From G020348385 sp964580235 (GTDB lineage Bacteria > Acidobacteriota > Aminicenantia > Aminicenantales > Aminicenantaceae): DNA of 64,000 nucleotides. Positions within the stretch are counted from its first letter, which is position 1. Every line of letters starts with the position of its first letter. The position numbers were made by a program, and so were the translations under genes. The stretch lies in the NCBI GenBank assembly GCA_964580235.1, contig CAZOJY010000003.1, positions 8,221-72,220 of the forward strand, in the 5' to 3' direction. The notes under the pieces were generated by a model. It ran no database searches, was not told the DNA's origin, and saw only the letters and a program-made list of their open reading frames with translations. Shown here in pieces: positions 49,319 through 59,363 of this stretch.

Positions 49319-52219
49319 TTATCCGGCCTTGAAATTCAAAAGGTCCCAGCGCCCCCGAAGCAGCCGTATGCTGTTCATCCCCAATTTGCGGAGGCGTTTC
49401 TCCATGTTGCAGGCAAAGCTCTTATAAAGGTTGCAAATTCGGCCGCACACCCAATCGGCGGTCATTTGTGGTGAAAGCTCTGGATCAGTGGTGGCAATTC
49501 CGATCGGACAGCCCCGGTCACGCTCACAGTTTCCGCAACGGACGCAGTCAACAGCTACCAATTCTGCTGTGCCGAGGACAACGCCATCTGCCCCCAGTGC
49601 GATTGCCTTGAGAATATCTTCACTGGTGCGGATGCCACCGCTCGCGATAAGGACAACCTCATCCCGGATTCCTTCTTTGACAAGAAATTCGTGCGTTTGG
49701 GCTGTGGCATATTCAATCGGCATGGCAATATTTTTTTTTGCAATGTCGGGGGCAGCGCCCGTTCCTCCGTATGCTCCATCAAGATGGATGATGTTTGCTC
49801 CGGCATAATAACTTCCGACAGCTACCATGTCCACATCCGCAGGAGTGGAAACCTTAACCGAAACAAGCACATCAGGATGTATTGAACGAATCCAATCCAC
49901 ATGCTTTTTGTGATCTTCTACTGAGTAAACACTGTGAAACGGAAACGGCGAAAACAGGTTCGTACCGGGGACAGCCTCCCGCATCGATGCCACTGCTTGA
50001 GTGTTCTTTTCCCCAAGTAGATGACCTCCTAGACCTGGTTTGGCTCCTTGGGCATACTTGAATTCGATCATGCGGGCCCGCCGGATTGTCTCTTCCCGCA
50101 CGCCGAATAATCCGGTCGCTACCTGGGTGATGATATGATCCGAGAAGGGAATAAGTTCGTCTGGATAGCCGCCTTCACCCGTGCTGGTAAATGTCCCGAT
50201 TTTTTTTGCCGCCAAAGCGCGGCCTAACATGACATTTAAAGAAATCGAACCGTAAGACATCCCGCCTCCATATATTGGAACGGAGATACGAACCTTTGGC
50301 CCTGTGTGCCGCCTGTTGAGCGGAATGGAGAGATCGACCGGCCCCTTCACGGGAGTTGCTCTGGGAATGGAGGCGGCCAGGCGTATCCTGTCGAATCCTC
50401 CTCCCGATGCACCGACCTGTTCTTCAGGCTTGAGCCGGGATGGCAACCCGAATTTCGCCAATCGGTATGTTTCACGCAAAAGAGAAGGCGTCCAGCGTTG
50501 ATCCCCGAGCACTGTATCGACCGGATCTTTAACAATTTCCAGAGCTTCCCAGGGACAGACCTTGACACAACACCATTCCTTTTCAATGCATGAGAGGCCG
50601 ATGCATCGGCTGTGAACCGGTTCACCAAGACTCAGCTTGCCGTCAATTCTGCGGTGCACGTTGTATTTGCAGCTCACCGAACATAAATTGCAGCCTGTGC
50701 AGCGACTGCGGTCAATCACCACACGCCATTCCCCGTGTTTTATGCTGAACCTGTCTGCTACAATTTTGGGTTTTATTTGTGCAAGAGGCTTTGGCGATTT
50801 TTCCTTGTTATTTTCAATTGCGGCTTTGGTAACAATATCAGGCATATGCTTGAGGCGTTTGCGGAAATTCCTATTTTCCTGGTCGGCAAAAATCGCACGC
50901 CCTGTTTCTCCGCGCAGCCTCCGCACATCCCGAAGACCCATGGCCCCAAGAACCTCCAATAGCTGATCTCTCCATGATAGCATCAGGTTGATAACACGTG
51001 ATGCTCCCCATCGAGGATCAAGTTCTTCGATTCCTTTCGGATTCAGGATGTGGTTTCCGTTTTCACCCGGTACCCATTTTACGACATCCATGGCAATCAA
51101 CAACGGGACATCTACCACAACGGCATCAGCCCCCATGATAATTGTTTTAGGTATGTGTTCAGCAGCAACTATCCCTCCAGAAGCCGCCAGTGTGATTCTG
51201 TCCCGCAAACCTAGTTCTACCAGCTTTAAATGGGTGGTGCGAAGAGTTTCCAATAGGGTGGCTCCATCACTGCCCCGCCCATGTGTGTCAGCGCTCAAGT
51301 GCAATGTCTCTGCCCCGTTTTGTGCGAGTTCACAAATTTTTTGCCCCACCCTTTCGGAAACGGGAATATTGATAATGGTGAGCACGTTGGGGTTGATCTC
51401 TCTTACCCTGGAAATCCCGGCTATCGCATCTGTATCTGGATCAAACTCAACAATCGAAGCCCATTCAATAATGTCCTTGTACCGGTCAATTTCATCCGGT
51501 TTTAGCCGGATCAACAGATGGCTGTAATATTCTTTGAGCTCCTGGGTGGTGTTTTTTGCAGGCAGGGTTAAATAGGTGTTCAGTTTACTTGCGGCCAAGG
51601 CAAGAGAAGAAAGGGCTGTGCGCCCCGGGAAAAAAGGCATCAATCCAAAAATAAGCGGAATCGGAATTTCTCGGTTGAGCGGGATGTGTGATTTCAAGTT
51701 ACCGTCTTTATCGAAAGCCATCCCGCACAGGTCACTTGCCATCTGTCCCAGTGCAACAGTCGTTGATATGTGTTCTCTGCCATGGATTCCATCCCGGGTG
51801 GGCCGCACGATTTCAGACATATCGGTCCAGATGTTGTCGTAATAATCCCCATCAAAAGGTCCCTTGTAGCCTGTTCCACTGACCGGGATCTTGCCTTGTT
51901 CGGCTTGTTCTAAAATGGACCGGATACACTCCGGTGTGTATGTCCTATCGCCCAGTTCGAGGAATTCCTCGCTTTTGTGCATGCTCAGTGCTTCTCTCGG
52001 GCAGCGTTTGATACAGGCAAAACAGTTGCGGCATCCGTTTTCTTTCGGGTCTGCCATTATCCGAGGATCATCTTCTGACCGGTTATGACAATCGTATATG
52101 CAGGCCTCGATGCAGGTACCGCAGTTGATGCAGCGATCACTCCGGAGGATCTTGAAAGGTGTGATGATGGGATAACGCGAAGGAGCCGGCCGGGGGGAAA
52201 GGCGTTTGAAATAGGTCAT
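49319..52219 (-). CDS. Double-barrel FMN glutamate synthase subunit with ferredoxin domains
   Basis: Start ATG 52219, with GGAGGAG, overlapping the FAD-oxidase stop. A first ferredoxin region (CINCGTCIEACIYDC, CRNCFACIKRCP) leads to a first TIM barrel (near 110-470; DGIHGREHISTTVALG, LHLSADTHGRGSD, ASGGIVAAEHIPK). A second ferredoxin region (CTGCNLCSVSC, CCVKVCP) leads to the canonical glutamate synthase barrel (near 620-960; GGGMSYGSIS, STGEGGYPDEL, YAQGAKPGLGGHL, LDGAYGGTGAAP, IASGGIRT) and its C-x2-C-x5-C cluster site CGNCERDRGC. Only the second barrel has all family motifs. It would make glutamate from 2-oxoglutarate and ammonia using ferredoxin-level electrons. The first barrel is degenerate or has another substrate. 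Confidence 0.9.
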   Translation of the reverse strand: MTYFKRLSPRPAPSRYPIITPFKILRSDRCINCGTCIEACIYDCHNRSEDDPRIMADPKENGCRNCFACIKRCPREALSMHKSEEFLELGDRTYTPECIRSILEQAEQGKIPVSGTGYKGPFDGDYYDNIWTDMSEIVRPTRDGIHGREHISTTVALGQMASDLCGMAFDKDGNLKSHIPLNREIPIPLIFGLMPFFPGRTALSSLALAASKLNTYLTLPAKNTTQELKEYYSHLLIRLKPDEIDRYKDIIEWASIVEFDPDTDAIAGISRVREINPNVLTIINIPVSERVGQKICELAQNGAETLHLSADTHGRGSDGATLLETLRTTHLKLVELGLRDRITLAASGGIVAAEHIPKTIIMGADAVVVDVPLLIAMDVVKWVPGENGNHILNPKGIEELDPRWGASRVINLMLSWRDQLLEVLGAMGLRDVRRLRGETGRAIFADQENRNFRKRLKHMPDIVTKAAIENNKEKSPKPLAQIKPKIVADRFSIKHGEWRVVIDRSRCTGCNLCSVSCKYNVHRRIDGKLSLGEPVHSRCIGLSCIEKEWCCVKVCPWEALEIVKDPVDTVLGDQRWTPSLLRETYRLAKFGLPSRLKPEEQVGASGGGFDRIRLAASIPRATPVKGPVDLSIPLNRRHTGPKVRISVPIYGGGMSYGSISLNVMLGRALAAKKIGTFTSTGEGGYPDELIPFSDHIITQVATGLFGVREETIRRARMIEFKYAQGAKPGLGGHLLGEKNTQAVASMREAVPGTNLFSPFPFHSVYSVEDHKKHVDWIRSIHPDVLVSVKVSTPADVDMVAVGSYYAGANIIHLDGAYGGTGAAPDIAKKNIAMPIEYATAQTHEFLVKEGIRDEVVLIASGGIRTSEDILKAIALGADGVVLGTAELVAVDCVRCGNCERDRGCPIGIATTDPELSPQMTADWVCGRICNLYKSFACNMEKRLRKLGMNSIRLLRGRWDLLNFKAG

Positions 52220-54435
52220 TTTTCTCCTCCTTCCACTGCCCGTTCTGCTATCGGCATTCTGTGCAATTCTTGATCGGGAAACCATTCCGGAAGATCCAGT
52301 CCAAAAATATCTTTTATGCACTCAAGGTTGCTGTCCACTTTTTCAACGAACTTTTGTACCGTTTCAGCAGGAGATCCGAAACGGCTTTCGATCCAGTCCT
52401 CAAGGACGAGATAACAATCGCGCAGAGGAAGATGGGTTTGACAGACTTCCTCACACAATCCGCAGTGCAAACACTGAAAAGAGGAAAAGGCTTCATCCTT
52501 CTCCAGCTCTTCCCCGTTCATCATGGCCTGTGCCATCCGCAGCTTGGCCCTGCCTGTAGTCAATTCGTCTCCGGTGATGTGGTAGGCCGGGCAGACGGAA
52601 ACGCATGAGCCGCAGGACGTGCAGCGTTGGGCAGATTGATGCAGGAGGCTTCTGCCCTGCTCGTCTTCCTTTAAGGGGATTTCCCAGCGGCTGTACTCCT
52701 TCGGCCCCAACAGTCTGGCAAAAAGTCCCAAAGCCGGCGCAAAAAAATGCGACAGGGCCAAAATCATACGGAAGGAAAGAGGGCGCATGAAAAGCGCCGT
52801 AAGGCTGAAAAACCGGCTCTTGATCTTGAAAAATTTGTTGGGATTCAGTATTTCGTCCGGATCTAACGTGTTTTTTTTCTCTTTTAGCCTGTTCAACCGG
52901 TCTTCATCATACCGGCTCCCTACAAACGGTGCGTTCCATATGCCTGTTCCGTATGGATGCCCCCCGCATCTCACAGCCATCCTGACCAAAAGCTGGACTA
53001 AGAGAAGGGTCAAAATATAATGCAGTGATCGGGCATAGTCACAACTGAACGAGAGGATGACCAGATGGGAGTAATCTTGTCCACTGCGGCAGACGATCAC
53101 TTCAACCGCAGGCTTTATTTTGAAATGCCGTGAAAGTTTCCGGGCTTTCCGGATGTACTTCGGGATCTTTGCTAACGGGATCACGACCTCTGTCCCCAGA
53201 AGGCCCGGGCTCATGCGCTGAGCCTTGAGCGGAAAAAAGCGGTCTGACCAGAGATATCGGGCAGATACACCATTTTCTGAGATCTGATCCTTTTGCCCGT
53301 TCAGCGATGAAATAAAATGATGCTCGCTTTCAGGGGTTTCGAAATGAAGAAGGACTGATTCCTGCTCTGGTACGATGGGATCTGTCAGGCCCGTTTGTTC
53401 GGCAAAAAGGATGTTTTCCTTTCTCATGTATTCCCGGTCAAAAAACACAACATGCGAGGGATGATCATGATGGGCAGCGAGTTGTTCGATAAATAAAAGC
53501 GCGTCGTCTGGAGTGTTGAACGCGAGGAGGCAGACTCCGCTGTAGGCCGGCTTCGGGCGTACGCGCAATGTGATTTCTGTCAGGATGCCCAATTGTCCTT
53601 CGGTCCCAAAAAAGTCTTTTATGGAATCGTTCGATGAATCCAGTCCCTCAATTGTGCCGTCCGGTTGGATAACCCGGACTCCCAGCACGGACTCGTAAAC
53701 ACTGCCGTAAGCATAGCTGTCCAATCCCATCCCTCCGGTGGCAATCCATCCGCCCACCGTGGAAAACCGGCTGGTCGGGCTTGTCACGGGTGCCAAACCA
53801 TAAGGTTCGAGTTTTACCGCAATATCCGCCCAGCGTGCTCCTGGCTGCACACGGACCGCCTGTTCTTCAGGATCGATCTCAAGAATTGCCTTCATCGGAG
53901 AAAAATCAACAACGATCCCGTTCCGCGTTGGGACCGAGCCTCCAAAAGCAAAAGAACCGGCTCCTCTGGGAAACAGTGCGAGGCCCTTAGATTTGCAGAA
54001 GGCGAGAATTTTGACAATGTCTTGCTCATTCTGAGGCTGCACCGCCAGAAATGGTGTCGTGCGGTGGAACATTTTTTCCATAAAAGATGGGACATGAGCC
54101 AGATCTCTGCTGTAATTTCTTCTTTCAAAATAGCGTGTGGCGATCCGGCAGGATTCGCTCAGATGGGTTTTGAGATCCTGGGCCAGGGCATCGATTCGAT
54201 GCTTTCTCACGGGAGTGTCCCGGTCTGTCAGGTACCGCCAGATTAACTGAAACCTGTGAAGAGGAGATTTGAAAAGGATGAAAACGAGAAGCCTCCAAGT
54301 TTCACGGAAATGCAGAGAAGGGTTTTCCTGAGCCAGCAAATCTGTAACCGCAGCCGGGGGATCTACCCCATATATTCTTTTTTTTCTGTCCGCTTTTTTG
54401 CGCGCCCGAATAATCAGATATTCATTCAAACTCAT
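52216..54435 (-). CDS. GlcD-like FAD-linked oxidase with C-terminal Fe-S domain
   Basis: A PCMH-type FAD domain (near residues 125-300; FPRGAGSFAFGG, TVGGWIATGGMGLDSYAYG) is followed by a C-terminal FAD-oxidase domain. The tail is a GlcF/GlpC-type ferredoxin pair: CTSCGSCVSVCP (near 608-619) and CLHCGLCEEVCQ (near 660). The CCG repeats of complete GlcF proteins are missing. Family members oxidise D-2-hydroxy acids such as lactate or glycolate and pass electrons to Fe-S centres. It is the first gene of the glutamate synthase operon, so it may feed electrons to the next subunit. Hydrophobic stretches near 45-60 and 455-470 may be amphipathic contacts with the membrane. Substrate unknown. Confidence 0.85.
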   Translation of the reverse strand: MSLNEYLIIRARKKADRKKRIYGVDPPAAVTDLLAQENPSLHFRETWRLLVFILFKSPLHRFQLIWRYLTDRDTPVRKHRIDALAQDLKTHLSESCRIATRYFERRNYSRDLAHVPSFMEKMFHRTTPFLAVQPQNEQDIVKILAFCKSKGLALFPRGAGSFAFGGSVPTRNGIVVDFSPMKAILEIDPEEQAVRVQPGARWADIAVKLEPYGLAPVTSPTSRFSTVGGWIATGGMGLDSYAYGSVYESVLGVRVIQPDGTIEGLDSSNDSIKDFFGTEGQLGILTEITLRVRPKPAYSGVCLLAFNTPDDALLFIEQLAAHHDHPSHVVFFDREYMRKENILFAEQTGLTDPIVPEQESVLLHFETPESEHHFISSLNGQKDQISENGVSARYLWSDRFFPLKAQRMSPGLLGTEVVIPLAKIPKYIRKARKLSRHFKIKPAVEVIVCRSGQDYSHLVILSFSCDYARSLHYILTLLLVQLLVRMAVRCGGHPYGTGIWNAPFVGSRYDEDRLNRLKEKKNTLDPDEILNPNKFFKIKSRFFSLTALFMRPLSFRMILALSHFFAPALGLFARLLGPKEYSRWEIPLKEDEQGRSLLHQSAQRCTSCGSCVSVCPAYHITGDELTTGRAKLRMAQAMMNGEELEKDEAFSSFQCLHCGLCEEVCQTHLPLRDCYLVLEDWIESRFGSPAETVQKFVEKVDSNLECIKDIFGLDLPEWFPDQELHRMPIAERAVEGGEK

Positions 54436-54660
54436 CGCTGTCTTTCTCCTGGACGTTTAAAACAGCCCAAAATAACTTAATTGTCCATAAATATACAATT
54501 TAAAGTTTCAATTGTCAATATATATTTGATTAATTAATTAATTATGAATTATTATCAGGGATAATAAAAAACACATGTAATTTTTCCAGATATTTTCACT
54601 TTATTATCATAATTGATACAATTGTGTGCCGAACGAATTGTTTCTGCAGGAGTCGATTAA
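54436..54660. other. AT-rich divergent promoter region
   Basis: This separates the glutamate synthase operon (-) from the anchored methyltransferase gene (+). It is very AT-rich, with a run of repeated TTAA/ATTA units near 54525-54545 and several TTGTC/GACAA-like words. Both promoters must lie here, but I cannot fix their hexamers with confidence. Confidence 0.4.
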
Positions 54661-55602
54661 ATGACAGAGCAAAAAAAACTGTTTGAAAAAGTCCTGACCG
54701 TCCTGGTGTGTTTCTTATCCCTTATTCTGTTGAATGCGGCCGGCCAGGAGAAAAAAAGGCCCGAGGTTCCTTATGTGCCAACTCCGGAAAAGGTTGTTGC
54801 TGAAATGCTTAAAATGGCAGGTGTAGGGGAGGATGACTTACTGTATGACCTGGGATGTGGGGATGGGCGAATCGTGATCACTGCCGCCAAAGAGCTGGGC
54901 TGCCGGGGCGTAGGAATCGATATCGATCCCCAGCGTGTTGAGGAAAGTCAAAAAAACGCCGTCCTTGCAGGGGTATCAGACAAGGTCAAGTTTTATGAAA
55001 TGGATCTATTCGAGGCGGATATCAGCAAGGCCACCGTGGTCACACTTTATCTGCTTTCGAAGGTCAACCTCAGACTTCGGCCAAAGCTTCTCCAGGAGCT
55101 GAGGCCGGGTACGAGAATAGTCTCCCATGACTTCAGTATGGGCGAATGGAAGCCAGAGAACAGTTCCATCATTCAGGAAAAATTCGCTTATATTCCTTTC
55201 CACGACACCCGGTTGATCGATAATTATTGGGATAAACACACTGTTTATTTTTGGGTCATTCCCGCGAATGTGACAGGCGAATGGAGATGGACCATGCCCG
55301 CAATTGCTGGAAACAAAGTTTTTAAGCTGGAAATTGTTCAAGAATTTCAAGAGCTTACAGGAAAAGCGTATGAGGGATCTTCTCCGATTTCTTTTTTCCC
55401 TGAAAAGGGAAAAATTATAGGAGATATCCTGGAATTTGATATGGAGAGAAAGGTCAAAGGACAAACGGAACAAATGCATTTTGAAGGGGTGGTCAAAGGC
55501 CACACCATCGAAGGCAGGGTGAAAATTGTGAGCAGACCAGGAGTTGAAGAAAAATGGCAAGCCAAACGAGATCCCTCGACACGCAGGTCTATCGCCAAAT
55601 AA
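54661..55602 (+). CDS. Membrane-anchored or exported SAM methyltransferase with C-terminal beta domain
   Basis: A basic start and hydrophobic residues 10-27 make a signal peptide or anchor. A class I methyltransferase follows: motif I LYDLGCGDGRIVI (near 61-73), an acidic ribose strand GVGIDIDP, and VSHDFSMGEW. The last 100 residues form a beta-rich domain of unknown family. As with the other methyltransferase in this window, SAM should not be available outside the cytosol, so topology is the open question. Ribosome-binding site GGAG. It is followed 56 bases later by an SDR gene in the same direction; a joint role is not evident. Confidence 0.8.
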   Translation: MTEQKKLFEKVLTVLVCFLSLILLNAAGQEKKRPEVPYVPTPEKVVAEMLKMAGVGEDDLLYDLGCGDGRIVITAAKELGCRGVGIDIDPQRVEESQKNAVLAGVSDKVKFYEMDLFEADISKATVVTLYLLSKVNLRLRPKLLQELRPGTRIVSHDFSMGEWKPENSSIIQEKFAYIPFHDTRLIDNYWDKHTVYFWVIPANVTGEWRWTMPAIAGNKVFKLEIVQEFQELTGKAYEGSSPISFFPEKGKIIGDILEFDMERKVKGQTEQMHFEGVVKGHTIEGRVKIVSRPGVEEKWQAKRDPSTRRSIAK

Positions 55603-55658
55603 CACTTGAATCCATATAAAATAGGGGGATTCAAGAGAGGGCCGAAAAGGAGAGTACA

Positions 55659-56567
55659 ATGTCACAAAAGAAATGGGGCAGCGGCGATATCCCTGACCAG
55701 AAAGGCCGCGTAGCGGTTGTAACGGGATCCAGCAGCGGCATCGGCTGTGAAACCGCTCGTGTCCTTGCGAGCAAAAACGCCACGGTGATTGCGGCCGTAC
55801 GGAATCCGCAAAAGGGCGGTTCCGCCCTGAATAAAATAAAAGCCGCTGACCGGGATGCAGATGTAAGGATTATGGAATTGGACCTGGCCAGCCTTAAACA
55901 CGTGCGCAGCTTTGCCGCGGAATTTAAGAAGAATTTTTCTCATCTGGATCTGCTGATCAACAATGCGGGAGTCATGATGCCTCCTTGCTCAAGAACTTCT
56001 GACGGATTCGAACTTCAGTTCGGGACGAATCATTTGGGACATTTTGCCTTAACCGGTCATTTGATGGAGCTGGTTTTAAATACAGAGAGTTCCCGTGTTG
56101 TCAATGTCAGCAGCACTGTCCATAAAGGCGGGAAATTGGATTTCAGCGATCTCAATTGGGAAAAACGCACGTATAAAAAAATGCAGGCATACAGCGACAG
56201 CAAAATCGCCAACCTCTATTTCACATACGAACTTGAAAGAAGGCTGAAAAAAAAAGGATCGAATACGATCGCCGTCGCCTCACATCCGGGTTGGACAGGG
56301 ACAGAACTTCAAAGACACACTCCAGTATTGAATTTTTTGAATCGTTTTCTCTCACAAGATGTTGATATGGGAGCACTGCCGACACTCTATGCTGCTGTCG
56401 CTCCGGATGTTAAAAGCGGCGATTATTATGGCCCGGCAGGCTGGCTGGAGATGAGAGGATATCCGAAGAAGGTAGAATCCAACAAGCTATCACATGATCC
56501 AGAAATTGCTCGAAAACTCTGGAACGTGTCAGAAGAATTGACAGGGATTCAATATGAGATTTTGTAG
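55659..56567 (+). CDS. Short-chain dehydrogenase/reductase, retinol dehydrogenase-like
   Basis: Classical SDR motifs in a 302-residue protein: cofactor loop TGSSSGIG (near residue 23), structural NNAG, catalytic Ser in VNVSST, and YSDSK (the Tyr-x3-Lys pair). Overall form is closest to the retinol dehydrogenase/WW-domain oxidoreductase group, which favours NADP(H); an Arg after strand two (AVRNPQKGG) fits that. It reduces or oxidises an unknown alcohol or carbonyl compound in the cytosol. Ribosome-binding site AAAAGGAG. It converges on the kinase gene with a 69-base gap that holds no clear terminator. Confidence 0.9.
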   Translation: MSQKKWGSGDIPDQKGRVAVVTGSSSGIGCETARVLASKNATVIAAVRNPQKGGSALNKIKAADRDADVRIMELDLASLKHVRSFAAEFKKNFSHLDLLINNAGVMMPPCSRTSDGFELQFGTNHLGHFALTGHLMELVLNTESSRVVNVSSTVHKGGKLDFSDLNWEKRTYKKMQAYSDSKIANLYFTYELERRLKKKGSNTIAVASHPGWTGTELQRHTPVLNFLNRFLSQDVDMGALPTLYAAVAPDVKSGDYYGPAGWLEMRGYPKKVESNKLSHDPEIARKLWNVSEELTGIQYEIL

Positions 56568-56636
56568 CAAATTCGGATGATGCTCCGACCGATGCAAATG
56601 AATGAAACCTGGTAAGTTGTTTCCTTAGAACACTTT

Positions 56637-59363
56637 CTATTTCTTTTTGGGAATCGCCATGTAGATGTTGCCCGTATTTTCGCTCATCCATATAACAAGT
56701 TTGTCCGCGGCCACAGCCACAGTGCCGTTGCCGCGCGGAAGGTTCAAAGTGAAACGAGCTTGATGAGCATGAAGGGCGCCCTCAGTGTCTCCGTCCGGTT
56801 GTTTCGTTTGCGGGTCGAGTTTCTGTGTCCAGACACAGCAAAAACCGTCCCTCTCCGAGACGTAATACAGCCGGTTTCCGTCCGGAGACCAAGCCGGAGA
56901 ACCCAGGTAATGATCCTCCTCGAAAAGCAGGATCCAATCTGACTTGGGACTGGGGCTTTTGATAAGCGGAGCTACATAGATGGCCGTGCGTCCGTCATGC
57001 TGCCCATAGACAAAACTGATCCAGAGGCCGTCAGGAGACAGAGCGGGCTCACGGATGAGGCCTGCACCGGCTTCCAGGAGGAGCAACTTCTCACCCGTGG
57101 CGATATTGAGCCTCAGCAGCTGCCCTCCCTCTTCCTCGATCAGGGCAAAACTTGGATCAGGATAGAATCCCCATATCATACAGGAATCGCAGACCTCGCG
57201 TCTGGTTGTGTCCTGTCCGCTTACGATGAATGTCCTGGACTGGCCTTCGGCCATATCACGATAAGAGAGGACGCTTCCATCGGGGCTGATCCTGGGCATC
57301 TGTCCTAACCGCGCGGCCCTCATCGGAAATATTTTTTCCTCTCCTTCTGCCAGGTTCTGCAAACGAACCTCAGCTCGTGCCATCTTGAAACCGCCAAAAG
57401 CGGCATATGCTAGCCGAGATCCATCGCGGCTTATGCTTGGATCGAATTTGGCCATGACGTCCCGGGAAGTAGGGACCGGTTCCCCGCTTATTAATCCCAG
57501 ATTCGGGCTGGCTTCGAGCGTCCAGATGTTCGCGACCCAATTGAGATTGACATATACGATAGGGCCGCCCTGCTGGACCGAGGCGCCAAATTGTACCCCT
57601 GTGCCGGATGTAATCCGTTCAACCGGACCGCTGACTCTCCAGTTCGGACCATGGATCTGTGCCCGGAAGAGATTGACTCCATCGACGGTCGTACCTGTTG
57701 CGTAATAGATGTAGGATCCTGACCAGGCATAAGGACTCTGCCAGATAGGAGACAGGGAGAGGCTGCGGTGGGCATCTGTGCGGACAGGTGGTCCACCTGC
57801 AGCCGGGGCGACCCACCAATCGAGGCTGTCCGTGTCGTCGGTGCGCCGGCCGTTGAATATTAGATATTGACCGTCCGGAGACCAGACGGGGCCTAAATTA
57901 GTGCTCGGGTTGACGATACAAAATCCAGGCTGGAAGGGGATAGGATTCCCTCCCTGGGCTGGGATCAGGAACATTTTGTTCAGATTGGTTTCCGGAAAAG
58001 CCGGGATCTTGAAAAAAGAGATCCAGGCACCATCCGGGGAGTGGCGGGGGAAGCGGCCGCGGTCTGCGATTTGCCGAACTTGGCCTCCCAATGTGGCGAT
58101 CTCATAGATCCCACCCCCGTCCCGTGTGGAATGAAAAACGATTTTGGAGCCGTCAGGGGAAAAGGAGGGAAAGTCATCTGTGGCGGGATGGGTCGTCAGT
58201 CGAAGCGGAGGCCCACCCGCTATCTGCTGGATCCAGATATCCAAGTTGCCGTTGCCGCCTCGGTCTGATGCGCAGGCAAACATGGTTCCGTCCGGGGAGA
58301 TGGCAGGAGTCCAGGTCAGCCCTGAGTCGAAGGTCAGCCGTGTGATCTCGAACTCTGGCGGACGTGCAGATTTCGGGAGGAAAACCCAGAGAAGGATGGC
58401 TGCAGCGGCCGCAGCCACTGCCAGGCCCAGCCAGATCAGAGGATGTATCTTGCGCCGGCTGACCGCCTCCTGTGGGAAGCGGAGTTTTCCGGATTCGGAA
58501 TCGTCCTTCAGATCCTGAAGCACGACTTTGAGGTCGGACATGTTCTGCCACCGGCGCTGGGGGTTTTTGCGCAGGCAGCGTGCAAGTGTCTGTTCTATGT
58601 CCGGGGGAAGTGCTTCGTCGATCTGGACGGCCGGCTTCGGCTCCTCATTGAGGATGGCTGCTAGGGTGGACACCCGGGTTTCCCGCTGGAAGGCTTTTTG
58701 CCCTGTTAGCATTTCATAGAGAACAGAGCCGAAGGAGAAAACGTCGGAACGGGGATCGACTTTTTTTCCTTCGGCCTGCTCCGGTGACATGTAGACTACT
58801 GTCCCCATGATGAATCCCTCTTCGGTCTGAGGTTTTTCAAAGCGGCCCAGGGTCACGGTCGGGCCGGCTGGTGCAGCCCGCATGTCCTCGATCAATTTGG
58901 CCAGTCCGAAGTCGAGGATCTTGACCAGGCCCTCATCAGTGACCATGATGTTGGTGGGCTTTAGGTCCCGGTGGACGATCCCCGCGGAGTGCGCTTTGGC
59001 CAGCCCATCGGCAATCTGTACCGCGCAGCCGAGCGCGTCGTTGAGCTTCATTCCTTTGCGGCCGATCAAATGATCGAGGGTTTTGCCTTCCACATATTCC
59101 ATGACCATGAAATCAAGGCCGCGGTCGGAAGTGATATCGTGGACAACGATAATGTTGGGATGGTTCAGAGAGGATGCAGCCCTGGCCTCCTGGGCGAAGC
59201 GCTGCTTGCGCTCCGGGTCGGACAGCTTATCTTGGGGGAGGACCTTAAGAGCCACGATGCGGTCCAAATGGGTATCCAGCGCTTTGTAGACGGTCCCCAT
59301 GCCGCCTTCACCGATCTTCTCCAGGATGCGGTAGTGGAGAAATGTCTGGCCGGTTATGGACAT
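56637..59363 (-). CDS. Membrane Ser/Thr protein kinase with TolB-like propeller
   Basis: A PknB-type kinase domain fills residues 10-275: glycine loop IGEGGMGTVYKA, VALKVL, catalytic HRDLKPTNIM, DFGLAKL and MSPEQAEG. A single membrane segment (near 313-335, PLIWLGLAVAAAAAAILLW) separates it from an extracytoplasmic domain of about 560 residues with WD40-like PD40 repeats (FSPDGSKIVF, WSPDGQYLIF, LSPDGLWISF, WSPDGNRLYYVS). This plan is very common in Acidobacteriota and Aminicenantes. The propeller probably senses a ligand or protein and the kinase signals inside. No dedicated substrate gene lies next to it. Confidence 0.94.
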   Translation of the reverse strand: MSITGQTFLHYRILEKIGEGGMGTVYKALDTHLDRIVALKVLPQDKLSDPERKQRFAQEARAASSLNHPNIIVVHDITSDRGLDFMVMEYVEGKTLDHLIGRKGMKLNDALGCAVQIADGLAKAHSAGIVHRDLKPTNIMVTDEGLVKILDFGLAKLIEDMRAAPAGPTVTLGRFEKPQTEEGFIMGTVVYMSPEQAEGKKVDPRSDVFSFGSVLYEMLTGQKAFQRETRVSTLAAILNEEPKPAVQIDEALPPDIEQTLARCLRKNPQRRWQNMSDLKVVLQDLKDDSESGKLRFPQEAVSRRKIHPLIWLGLAVAAAAAAILLWVFLPKSARPPEFEITRLTFDSGLTWTPAISPDGTMFACASDRGGNGNLDIWIQQIAGGPPLRLTTHPATDDFPSFSPDGSKIVFHSTRDGGGIYEIATLGGQVRQIADRGRFPRHSPDGAWISFFKIPAFPETNLNKMFLIPAQGGNPIPFQPGFCIVNPSTNLGPVWSPDGQYLIFNGRRTDDTDSLDWWVAPAAGGPPVRTDAHRSLSLSPIWQSPYAWSGSYIYYATGTTVDGVNLFRAQIHGPNWRVSGPVERITSGTGVQFGASVQQGGPIVYVNLNWVANIWTLEASPNLGLISGEPVPTSRDVMAKFDPSISRDGSRLAYAAFGGFKMARAEVRLQNLAEGEEKIFPMRAARLGQMPRISPDGSVLSYRDMAEGQSRTFIVSGQDTTRREVCDSCMIWGFYPDPSFALIEEEGGQLLRLNIATGEKLLLLEAGAGLIREPALSPDGLWISFVYGQHDGRTAIYVAPLIKSPSPKSDWILLFEEDHYLGSPAWSPDGNRLYYVSERDGFCCVWTQKLDPQTKQPDGDTEGALHAHQARFTLNLPRGNGTVAVAADKLVIWMSENTGNIYMAIPKKK

